Source: Flagellimonas taeanensis
GTDB lineage: Bacteria > Bacteroidota > Bacteroidia > Flavobacteriales > Flavobacteriaceae
NCBI RefSeq assembly: GCF_003584105.1
Contig: NZ_QXFO01000026.1
Span: forward strand, 62,001 to 126,000
Length of the DNA: 64,000 nt
Direction of reading: 5' to 3'
Shown in pieces: positions 25,093-31,956 of this stretch (its first letter is position 1; each line of letters starts with the position of its first letter). The notes beneath the pieces were generated by a model. The model did no database searches and had not been told where the DNA came from. It saw only the letters and a program-made list of their open reading frames with translations. The position numbers were made by a program, and so were the translations under genes.

Positions 25093-25703
25093 TGCTTTAT
25101 ATGTTTGATGAAAGGCTCGAAAGCCTTGATATCTTTGATGTCTTCATAGTAATCCACGTCGTTTTTCTCGTTCAAAAGGGCCACGCTTTCAGTTTTCAGG
25201 TCCTGCATGGTATCGGCCAGAACGGTGTCGGTCCCCCATTGCTTGTTCCAGAAGAGGGCTTGGTTCAAGGATTTCATGCCCAAGAGATAGTATCCACCAT
25301 CTTCCGCAGGGCCTATCACGTAGTCATGTGTCTCCAATGTTGAGAAAGCCTCTTCAAGATCTGCCTGTTCCAGATGGTACATGTCGCTTCCGATGACAAT
25401 GATCTTTTCAAACCCTGCCTGGAACCCATCCCTGAAGGCATTTTGCATGCGCTCTCCCAGATCTTTGCCCACCTGTAGTTTTTTCTGATAACGGTCATTG
25501 TCCCAAATATCATTCTGCCATATCTCCTCCGAATAGTACACCCATTTTTCCACCCTTAGGTGCTCGGTGAACGACACGGTACGCTGCAGGAGAAACTGAT
25601 AGATTTCCAGTGCGGCCTTGTCGCCCACTTTGGCGGCCAGGCGGGTCTTGCACTTGCCGAGCTCTGGGTTTCGGGTGAGTATCAAAAGAAGGCTGTTGCT
25701 CAA
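25089..25703 (-). CDS. TIGR04282 family glycosyltransferase (arsenosugar biosynthesis)
   Basis: 204 residues, GT-A fold. The N-terminal 'LLLILTRNPELGKCKTRLAA' is the family signature, 'IVIGSDMYHLEQADLEEAF' contains the metal-site acid, and 'YVIGPAEDGGYYLLGMKSL' is the other hallmark block. Members occur next to arsM, arsS and PNP and are assigned to arsenosugar formation. It is the first gene of this three-gene operon and overlaps the PNP gene by 4 bp. Confidence 0.87.
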   Translation of the reverse strand: MSNSLLLILTRNPELGKCKTRLAAKVGDKAALEIYQFLLQRTVSFTEHLRVEKWVYYSEEIWQNDIWDNDRYQKKLQVGKDLGERMQNAFRDGFQAGFEKIIVIGSDMYHLEQADLEEAFSTLETHDYVIGPAEDGGYYLLGMKSLNQALFWNKQWGTDTVLADTMQDLKTESVALLNEKNDVDYYEDIKDIKAFEPFIKHIKQ

Positions 25704-25835
25704 CTGATCTTGTTTTGTGGGAGGTCGTTAATGCACTCTAAAGATAGTCAGATTTGGCATAGTGGTCCGTATGTCGGACGATATTTATTCGGGGTATAAA
25801 TGGTAAGGACAATCGGAAATTTAGGATTGGATGGG

Positions 25836-25868
25836 AACAAAAAGGGATGCCACGATTGGCATCCCTTT
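25836..25868 (-). terminator. rho-independent terminator after the 33-aa ORF
   Basis: Perfect 11-bp stem AAAGGGATGCC (25841-25851) / GGCATCCCTTT (25858-25868) with a 6-nt loop. Read on the minus strand it runs into TTTTTGTT, so it terminates leftward transcription coming from the small gene at 25927-26028. Confidence 0.75.
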
Positions 25869-25926
25869 GCGAGAGACATTATTGACTATGGAAAGTTCTT
25901 GATTGATGATGGGTGTTCAGTATAGC

Positions 25927-26028
25927 TTAAAAAATGTAATGGTACAGGTTGTTGATGAGGGAAAGTATGGAAATGGCAATCACGGAATACCAAAAGAAAT
26001 ACCCCAACTTTACTTCTACAGTGTTCAT
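25927..26028 (-). CDS. 33-residue single-pass membrane miniprotein
   Basis: A small frame starting with ATG at 26028 and ending with TAA at 25927. The product starts MNTVEVKLGYFFWYSV and continues with a hydrophobic helix (IAISILSLINNLYHYIF). It has a short charged N-terminus, one membrane span of about 20 residues and aromatic belts at both ends. A strong terminator lies 58 bp downstream on the same strand, and no other gene is nearby, so this is the only candidate product of that transcript. I do not recognise a family. Confidence 0.5.
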   Translation of the reverse strand: MNTVEVKLGYFFWYSVIAISILSLINNLYHYIF

Positions 26029-26224
26029 TTTTGAAAAGGTGTTTTAGTTGATTGTTTACCCGAAATTAGACAAAACCATGGGTCTGCAATCCGCATTTTT
26101 ATTCGTTGCAGGAAATTGGATATAACTGGTCAAAAATACTTTGTGGATGGAAAAACAAGATGGGTAAATGCCTGTAGGATTATAGCTACAATATATTTAA
26201 GTGTTGAAAATCAATACATTACAT

Positions 26225-26270
26225 AAAAAGAACAGGAAGGACATTTATGGCCAAGTGCCTTCCTTCCTGT
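26225..26270 (-). terminator. terminator after the 75-aa gene
   Basis: ACAGGAAGG (26232-26240) pairs with CCTTCCTGT (26262-26270), with further pairing inside the loop. On the minus strand the stem is followed by TTCTTTTTATG. It lies 21 bp after the stop of the 26292-26519 gene. Confidence 0.65.
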
Positions 26271-26291
26271 ACAATCTTAATATGATATTCC

Positions 26292-26519
26292 CTAGACCAA
26301 GGGAGTGCCCTTAAGGCGCTTTTCAATCTTTCGTTTCTTTTCGGTAAGACTCTTCATGATGTCCATCAGTTTGGAATCTTTGGTCTTTTTATAGATCTCG
26401 TTGATGGAAAGGATCAACCGTTTTGCCTCCCTAGAAGCCTCTACCCTGTCGCTGGTGGACATGTGGCTCATGGGTCTACTCTCAAACTCTTCTGCCTTTG
26501 CTAGTAACTCTTGGGTCAT
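26292..26519 (-). CDS. small conserved-looking helical protein, 75 aa
   Basis: 75 residues, highly charged and predicted all-helical (MTQELLAKAEEFESRPMSH, then 'STSDRVEASREAKRLILSIN' and 'SLTEKKRKIEKRLKG'). It has no signal peptide or membrane segment, so it is cytoplasmic. A good terminator follows it, supporting a real independent transcript. No function is recognised. Confidence 0.65.
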   Translation of the reverse strand: MTQELLAKAEEFESRPMSHMSTSDRVEASREAKRLILSINEIYKKTKDSKLMDIMKSLTEKKRKIEKRLKGTPLV

Positions 26520-26721
26520 TTTTGTTTAAAGTTATGCTGTGTGCCTTAAATATAAGAGTTAGTTTCATACTTTATGACTATGGAACTATTTGATTTTCAT
26601 ATTTATGAAAACATTAAGAAGTGCTCTTTTTTCGACAAAATATGGGGGCTTTTGTCAATAGAGGTGTTGGCGATAAATGTGCGTTTTACGGCAATATGAT
26701 TTTAACTTTTCGTTAAGTGGG

Positions 26722-28143
26722 TCACAATAGCGGTTTGAAGAATTTGAAGAGGCCTTCCAGGAATTTTAGCCATACCGATCTGTTCCTGAACCTTTCCAGG
26801 GTAATGGGGTCTGCCTTTTCACAAATACCGAGGAACTCTCTTTTCATTTCCTTATTGATCTCCTTGTCATACATAAGGATATTCGCTTCATAATTGAGCT
26901 CAAAACTACGGATGTCAAAGTTTCCCGAACCAATGGAGACCAAGTCGTCGTCCACAATTAGAATCTTGCTGTGCGAAAAATCACTGCGCATATAGATCTT
27001 CACCCCAACTTCCAAAAGTTCCTCAAATTGGGAGAACATGGCAAATTTTGCGGCCATGGAATCCGAATTTTTGGGGATCAACAGGGAAATTTCCACACCT
27101 TCGAGGGCAACGATCTTTAGGGTCTGTAGAAAGGCCTCGCCAGGTAGAAAATACGGGTTGGCGATACAGATGGACTTTTCGGCCTGGTTCATCATGCCTA
27201 TATATTGGTACATGATGGCGGGGTGGTTGGAATCTGGCCCCCCGGCCACCACTTGAGCTTCCACTTGGCCCACTGTGGGCTGTTCGCACAGGTGCTCCTC
27301 CACCTTGAAATCCTCTTTTTTGCTGGCGAAGAAATAATCCTTCAGGAACACGAGGTGGATGTCGTTCACTATGGGGCCTTCCAACTTCAAATGGGTATCC
27401 TTCCATTTGCCCAGCTCACTGCCGTGTTTGATGTACTTGTCGGACACATTCACCCCTCCGGTAAAAGCGACCTTGTTGTCGATCACCAATATTTTTCTGT
27501 GGTTCCTGAAATTGAGGGAGAACAGGAGGTTACTGAGCCGTATGGGCATTATGGGGTGGATCTTTACCCCGATGTCCCTGAACTTTTTCTTGGGCCTGCC
27601 CCTGAGCCGGTAACTGCCAAAGGAGTCGTAGATGATCCTGACCACCACGCCTTCAGCTATCTTTCTTTGGAAGAGTTCCAACATTTTGTCCAGTAGGGCT
27701 CCTCTCTCCAGAATGTAATACTGTACATGTATGGATTCTTTGGCCTCCTCCATGGCCTTGAAGAGTGCATTGAAGGTCTCGCCACCATCCTGTAGCACCG
27801 TGATGGTGTTACCTGTTGTGGGACGGGTCTCGGAGCAGGCACTCACAAGTCGGCTCAATCTCTGTTTGCGGGTATCCACACCAAAGTTGGGGGCCGTTCC
27901 CTCCATCTTGGCGTCCCCTTCATAATGGTACCGCCTCCGCCTTTGAAATTCCTTGCTGTTGAAGAACTTGAACTTTCTACGGTTCATCCCAAAGAGATAG
28001 TAGAGCAGGGCACCGATAAAGGGGAGTACAATTATGGCGATTACCCAACTGATGGAGCGCGAAGGGCGCCTGCCGTGATAGATGATGGCAACGATGACCC
28101 AAAGAGATACGATGATGTAAGCAATGGTGAGAGCGGTTTTCAT
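26722..28143 (-). CDS. cls: cardiolipin synthase
   Basis: 473 residues from the ATG at 28143 (MKTALTIAYIIVSLWVIVAI), which begins with two membrane helices as expected; a start 51 bp upstream would prepend unrelated residues. Two phospholipase D HKD motifs are present: 'NHRKILVIDNKVAFTGG' and 'SHSKILIVDDDLVSIGSGNF'. It condenses phosphatidylglycerol molecules to cardiolipin in the inner membrane. The loop 'PRSISWVIAIIVLPFIGALL' is the usual PLDc_N domain. It is separated from the upstream small lipoprotein gene by a terminator and appears monocistronic. Confidence 0.93.
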   Translation of the reverse strand: MKTALTIAYIIVSLWVIVAIIYHGRRPSRSISWVIAIIVLPFIGALLYYLFGMNRRKFKFFNSKEFQRRRRYHYEGDAKMEGTAPNFGVDTRKQRLSRLVSACSETRPTTGNTITVLQDGGETFNALFKAMEEAKESIHVQYYILERGALLDKMLELFQRKIAEGVVVRIIYDSFGSYRLRGRPKKKFRDIGVKIHPIMPIRLSNLLFSLNFRNHRKILVIDNKVAFTGGVNVSDKYIKHGSELGKWKDTHLKLEGPIVNDIHLVFLKDYFFASKKEDFKVEEHLCEQPTVGQVEAQVVAGGPDSNHPAIMYQYIGMMNQAEKSICIANPYFLPGEAFLQTLKIVALEGVEISLLIPKNSDSMAAKFAMFSQFEELLEVGVKIYMRSDFSHSKILIVDDDLVSIGSGNFDIRSFELNYEANILMYDKEINKEMKREFLGICEKADPITLERFRNRSVWLKFLEGLFKFFKPLL

Positions 28144-28252
28144 GTTTTGGGATGCATCGAGTATACAATCTACTTCAAAAATTACGAAAAACAACCATTT
28201 TGGGGCGATGGAGCATTTTTTGATAGAGGCCCAAACCTTGGGTTGTCATACT

Positions 28253-28283
28253 AAAAAACTCTGGCCATTTGGCCAGAGTTTTT
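28253..28283. terminator. bidirectional terminator between the acidic lipoprotein gene and cls
   Basis: AACTCTGGCCA (28257-28267) pairs with TGGCCAGAGTT (28270-28280). An A-tract precedes it and a T-tract follows it, so it can work on either strand. It terminates the 28310-28516 gene and isolates cls. Confidence 0.75.
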
Positions 28284-28309
28284 AAAGCGAGTTTTCCAAT
28301 GCTTATCTA

Positions 28310-28516
28310 TTAAGGATTATCATCCGTGGCATCCTCGATTTCATCACCGACCTCGTCAGCGGCATCTTCTACTTCATCACCGACATCCTCGGCGGCATCC
28401 TTGACATCTTCCACGGCTTCTTCAGCTTTATCTTCTGTGGTTTCCCTACAGCTGTTCATGCTCATGTTAAAGGCCATTGCAATGAACAATAGGAATAGAT
28501 TTATTGACTTTCTCAT
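28310..28516 (-). CDS. small acidic repeat lipoprotein, 68 aa
   Basis: A lipoprotein signal (MRKSINLFLLFIAMAF, lipobox ending MNSC) is followed by about 45 residues made almost only of Asp, Glu, Ala and Val. Repeating units such as EDVKDAAEDVGDEVEDAADE form a likely amphipathic, strongly negative helix or coiled coil. Comparable short lipoproteins are common in Flavobacteriia, but their role is unknown. It ends before a terminator. The next upstream gene is a DUF1328 membrane protein on the same strand. Confidence 0.75.
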   Translation of the reverse strand: MRKSINLFLLFIAMAFNMSMNSCRETTEDKAEEAVEDVKDAAEDVGDEVEDAADEVGDEIEDATDDNP

Positions 28517-28578
28517 GATATTTAATTTTAGGGTTAATGATTTTATTTATGGGTTATATTCTAATGTACTCTTCTGTC

Positions 28579-28740
28579 CTAGATTTTTTTTCTTCCCGTG
28601 ATCAAGGAAATAATGAACAGTACGATGAAAATGAAGAAGAGTATCTTGGCAATACTGGCCGCACCTGCGGCAATTCCTCCAAATCCAAAAATGGCGGCCA
28701 CAATGGCCAAAATTATAAAGGTGACGGTCCAACGTAACAT
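28579..28740 (-). CDS. DUF1328 family small membrane protein
   Basis: 53 residues from the ATG at 28740 (MLRWTVTFIILAIVAAIFGF), the canonical family start; an in-frame ATG at 28761 would add seven residues. It has two short membrane helices around 'GGIAAGAASIAKILFF' and a basic tail, exactly the DUF1328/YtjA pattern. Family members are often linked to envelope stress, without a defined mechanism. Its neighbours (small lipoprotein, cardiolipin synthase) fit an envelope theme. Confidence 0.85.
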   Translation of the reverse strand: MLRWTVTFIILAIVAAIFGFGGIAAGAASIAKILFFIFIVLFIISLITGRKKI

Positions 28741-28922
28741 ATCTATGGTTTTTAAGTTCATGTCCGCTTATCTCTTAAGTGGTACACTACAAAGTTGCGA
28801 ATGTTGCGAGGGGAAGCTTGTCTTTAATGGGTTATCTTTTGACTCAAAAGCTAAAAAAATTCATAGTAACCTATTTTTTTGTGAGAAAAAATCATTGAAA
28901 TGTTGGTTTAACGGAAAATACC

Positions 28923-29612
28923 TCAATTTTTTATGTTAAAGTTCCTGATGTCGGGGGTATAGGAAAGGCTTTCGGAGAAGATACCATTGTTGATGAGTTC
29001 GGCTTTGAGATTTACCTTGGGGGGCTTTTCAATATAGGGCCTTATCTGGTCGAGCGAAGTGTCTTTGGAAAGCCAGAACCCCATATCTTCATTACGGATG
29101 ACCACCGGGACCATGTTGCTGAGGTCGTGGTAGGACGAAATGGAAGTGTTTCCACTGCTTGTGATCAGGGCACTGCAATAAAAACCATCCTCCAATATAT
29201 TATAGACGCCGGCCAGCATGAATGGCCTTTGCGAGGGCTTGTACAAATGGTAGGTGGAAGTGCCCCCGTTGTGGAGCAGGTGGGTGTAGAAGCCCGAAAC
29301 AATGATGAGGCATCTTCGTTGCCTCAGGGATTCCTTCATCCAGCGAATGTTTTCGAGGTCGTGCAGACTAACGTTGAGTGTGTTTGCATTGTTTTGGAAA
29401 ATATGCCAGTCTTCCTTGAAGTTCTGGGGCATAAGCCCCCAAATGGCATAGTTGATCTCGTATGGCGCCTGCATGGTCACCACGCTCAGGTTGGTTTCGT
29501 TGAAACCGTTGATGATGAGGGTTGGCGAGTATATGTGCGGATATTTGAAAGGTATTCCAAGCTCTGCTTCTATGTGTTCTCTCTCAACGGCATTGGAAAG
29601 TTTGTAGATCAT
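28923..29612 (-). CDS. SRAP (HMCES/YedK-like) protein lacking key catalytic residues
   Basis: 229 residues from the ATG at 29612 (MIYKLSNAVEREHIEAELG), chosen because it aligns with the family N-terminus; the frame also has an ATG at 29666. The SRAP fold is recognisable from 'YAIWGLMPQNFKEDW', 'CLIIVSGFYTHL', 'FMLAGVYNI', 'ALITSSGN' and 'YHDLSNMVPVVI'. SRAP proteins crosslink to abasic sites in single-stranded DNA through Cys2. Here position 2 is Ile, and the catalytic Glu of 'GFYEW' is Thr (T110). The Asn around 75 and the His (H162) remain. It may bind DNA without forming the usual crosslink. Divergent from the AraC gene. Confidence 0.75.
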   Translation of the reverse strand: MIYKLSNAVEREHIEAELGIPFKYPHIYSPTLIINGFNETNLSVVTMQAPYEINYAIWGLMPQNFKEDWHIFQNNANTLNVSLHDLENIRWMKESLRQRRCLIIVSGFYTHLLHNGGTSTYHLYKPSQRPFMLAGVYNILEDGFYCSALITSSGNTSISSYHDLSNMVPVVIRNEDMGFWLSKDTSLDQIRPYIEKPPKVNLKAELINNGIFSESLSYTPDIRNFNIKN

Positions 29613-29805
29613 AATCTTCAATTCTTCATGTTCAACAACAACACAAAACAACCCATTTTTGATCACAAAGCTTAACTCAAAACATATTAATCGTAATGGT
29701 AATGGAATGTGAAAGTTTTGTGAAAGGACGTCTTTTTGTCCATGATTTGCCGTAAATAATTAAACAGGGCAATTTTCTTTATCAACCACAAAAACTGCAC
29801 AACCT

Positions 29806-30843
29806 ATGATTACAATTCATGTAAATGCCAAGGATGCGTCTGGAACCATAGAACAGATCAAGAATGTTATTGGAGGGGAAATCACTGAAAAATGGGGGCA
29901 GCACGTACTTTCCGTGGACAATGAAACGGCCAAAGGGGAAATCAGGGTCCTGAACTTTGACTGGGGGGCCAGCCTCTTGGAATACGATATTACTTTTTTT
30001 GATGAAGTCTCCTTGATCACGGACACTTCCACATACAATCCCATCAGCTTTGTCTATTGTTTGGAAGGATACTGCGGACACAAGTTCGGGCACCAGGAAA
30101 TGACCGAACTGAAAATCATGGAACAGTACCAATCAGTCATCATTTCCAGTAAGTCCGATGGGGTGAACCATGGTTATTTGCCAGCAGGCATCCATCTGCA
30201 CATCAATGTGATACGGTTGCGAAGAAACCAGTTCATGAGCAAGCGATTGAACAAGGGAGAAGCACTGAACAAGCAACTTTATGAGGTGTTTTTGGACACT
30301 GACCATAAAAATGTATTTTCCTATTATGGGTCGTACAATCTGAAAATGGCAGACCTGGTGTCCTCCATAAAAAAAGTCACTGCCGAGGGAATGATCCGCA
30401 TTCTGCAGATAGAGGGGCTGGTGTACCAGATCCTTTCCATGCACATTGTGCAGCACAATGATGAAGTGCAGAACAAAGGCCCAGAGACTTCCTTGCTGAA
30501 AAGGGAGTTGAACACGATCAGGGAGTATGCGGGGAAAATTGGGAAGAACATTGCCAAGGAGTTCACCTTGGAGGAAATATCGAATGAGACCGGTTTGACG
30601 CAGGCCAAGCTCCAGGAAGGCTTTAAGCTTTTGTATGGCATGACCGTGACCGAATACATACGGAATGCCCGTCTAGAGGTGGCCCGTGACTATATTGAGA
30701 CCACCGAAATGAACATCTCCGAAGTGGTCTATTCCATCGGGTTTACGAGCCGAAGCTACTTTTCAAAGATCTTTAAGGAAAAATACGGGATAAGCCCCAG
30801 CGAGTTCAAGAACGGCAAAATGGATATGGCCATCGCCGGCTGA
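29806..30843 (+). CDS. AraC family transcriptional regulator
   Basis: 345 residues. A sensor region without a recognised ligand motif is followed by the C-terminal double helix-turn-helix (about 240-335). 'FTLEEISNETGLTQAKLQEG' is the first HTH, and 'MNISEVVYSIGFTSRSYFSK' then 'IFKEKYGISPSEFK' form the second and the AraC signature. It probably controls a nearby promoter, possibly the divergent SRAP gene 193 bp away, but no operator is evident. No signal peptide, so cytoplasmic. Confidence 0.9.
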   Translation: MITIHVNAKDASGTIEQIKNVIGGEITEKWGQHVLSVDNETAKGEIRVLNFDWGASLLEYDITFFDEVSLITDTSTYNPISFVYCLEGYCGHKFGHQEMTELKIMEQYQSVIISSKSDGVNHGYLPAGIHLHINVIRLRRNQFMSKRLNKGEALNKQLYEVFLDTDHKNVFSYYGSYNLKMADLVSSIKKVTAEGMIRILQIEGLVYQILSMHIVQHNDEVQNKGPETSLLKRELNTIREYAGKIGKNIAKEFTLEEISNETGLTQAKLQEGFKLLYGMTVTEYIRNARLEVARDYIETTEMNISEVVYSIGFTSRSYFSKIFKEKYGISPSEFKNGKMDMAIAG

Positions 30844-30853
30844 TCCCATCCCG

Positions 30854-31297
30854 TTACCGTTGTTGCCCGCAAAGCGTTGGCTGCAGGTGTTCCAAGTGAA
30901 GGATGCCGCAGTACACCTGTGTGACCTGCACCCGAAGGGAAGGGTCCGGGGCATCTATCCGAAAAGAAAGCTGCAATTTTTCGTCATCCAAATACAACTT
31001 GCCCTGGTCCAAGGGGCGGGGCAGACAGCGCATGTCCACCTCATGGAGGGTGGGGGCACTGGGCAGCTGGAACCGGAAGGAAAAGCTAAAGACCAGATTG
31101 TCCAGCACCGTGATCTCCGCAAGCCCTTTTTGTGGGGTTTGCTGGAGGAGGATGCGGCTCTGTTTCCGCTGCACGCGGTGGAGCAATGCCCCGTTTTGAT
31201 GGCTACAGATTTCCAGACTGGCAAAGGTGATCTGCAACGGGGCAGGGGAACTTTGGTGGAGGAAGTTGGTGATGGTTTGTATTGGGCTGTTAAGCAT
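30854..31297 (-). CDS. hypothetical protein, 147 aa
   Basis: Open frame starting at ATG 31297 (MLNSPIQTITNFLHQSSPAP). The product has alternating hydrophobic/polar stretches ('AEITVLDNLVFSFSFRFQL', 'YLDDEKLQLSFRID') that look like beta strands. The opposite strand carries an equally long frame (30860-31300), but its translation looks less protein-like. The gene is divergent from the XRE regulator and ends 10 bp from the convergent AraC gene. No family recognised. Confidence 0.5.
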   Translation of the reverse strand: MLNSPIQTITNFLHQSSPAPLQITFASLEICSHQNGALLHRVQRKQSRILLQQTPQKGLAEITVLDNLVFSFSFRFQLPSAPTLHEVDMRCLPRPLDQGKLYLDDEKLQLSFRIDAPDPSLRVQVTQVYCGILHLEHLQPTLCGQQR

Positions 31298-31344
31298 TGA
31301 AATTTATTAAGTAGGCATTTAAAGATACTATAATTTTTTATACA

Positions 31345-31380
31345 CCCCTATATATAGGGGAGATTTATCTCTATATATAG
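31345..31380. promoter_or_regulatory. twin CTATATATAG palindromes upstream of the XRE gene
   Basis: CCCCTATATATAGGGG at 31345-31360 is a perfect 16-bp palindrome. A second CTATATATAG lies at 31371-31380, 23 bp from the first copy (about two helical turns), ending 13 bp before the XRE start codon. This is the expected arrangement for a dimeric repressor acting on its own promoter. It also lies between the divergent starts at 31297 and 31394, so it could control both genes. Confidence 0.65.
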
Positions 31381-31393
31381 TGCAAATTGGAGC

Positions 31394-31633
31394 ATGCGAA
31401 ATAAATTAAGCCTTGAAGAGAAATTATTTATACGGGATTTTGGGATGAATCTCAGGGCTTTACGTGAAGAACGGAATTTATCGCAGACCAAATTGGAAGC
31501 CATTGCCGGATTATCTAAAAATCAAGTGTGGCGTATAGAAAATGGCGAAGTGAACACTACGATTTCCAATTTGAAATTACTTGCCAAGGCATTAGATGTT
31601 GATATAGCACAGCTTTTTGAGTTTAGGAGTTGA
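31394..31633 (+). CDS. XRE family (Cro/CI-type) transcriptional regulator
   Basis: 79 residues with a complete HTH_3 domain: 'FGMNLRALREERNLSQTKLE', then 'AIAGLSKNQVWRIENGEVNT' and 'TISNLKLLAKALDVDIAQLF'. There is no extra sensor domain. Such small regulators usually bind palindromes in their own promoter, and two CTATATATAG sites lie just upstream. It is the first gene of the AT-rich block ending in the TIR-STAND-TPR gene, and a control role over that cassette is likely but unproven. Confidence 0.88.
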   Translation: MRNKLSLEEKLFIRDFGMNLRALREERNLSQTKLEAIAGLSKNQVWRIENGEVNTTISNLKLLAKALDVDIAQLFEFRS

Positions 31634-31650
31634 GCTTGGGAATATAAAAT

Positions 31651-31866
31651 ATGTCTGCCATCTCCAGCAGTGCAACCAATTTTACGCAGCGACTTTTACA
31701 CATTGCTTTCAAAAGAGTAGATAATTTTGAAAAAAGTGTACTAAGGAATGCTAACCTCTACTGGATTGCAAACGATCCAAATTCTAACCTAGATAGAAAA
31801 TATGGCGCGTATATTCTCAACTCAACGGCAGATCTCTTCACAAGAAAAATCCTACTATTTTACTAA
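31651..31866 (+). CDS. small hypothetical protein between the XRE and TIR genes
   Basis: 71-residue frame beginning 17 bp after the XRE stop (MSAISSSATNFTQRLLHIAF, later 'KRVDNFEKSVLRNANLYWIA'). It has no signal peptide, no membrane segment and no recognised domain. It may be a real short gene of the cassette, or the truncated start of a lost gene; about 90 bp of non-coding DNA follows before the TIR gene. Confidence 0.3.
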   Translation: MSAISSSATNFTQRLLHIAFKRVDNFEKSVLRNANLYWIANDPNSNLDRKYGAYILNSTADLFTRKILLFY

Positions 31867-31956
31867 CTTAGTCCATCACAAAGGCCCCCTTTGATAATGT
31901 TTAAAGCCATTTGCTTCTTTGTAAGGATTTGGTAACTCTAAATTAGTTTGTAGAAG

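Noticed and set aside
28320..28480. Possible CRISPR-like short repeats in 28320-28430
   Set aside because: The periodicity comes from the Asp/Glu codon repeats of a coding region; there are no unique spacers and no cas genes.
28326..28601. Ser/Thr-rich plus-strand frame opposite the acidic lipoprotein gene
   Set aside because: It is the antisense of the Asp/Glu repeats and gives an artificial Ser-rich sequence.
30860..31300. 146-aa plus-strand frame opposite the 147-aa hypothetical gene
   Set aside because: Its composition is less protein-like and it leaves no space after the AraC gene for a start signal; the minus frame was kept instead.
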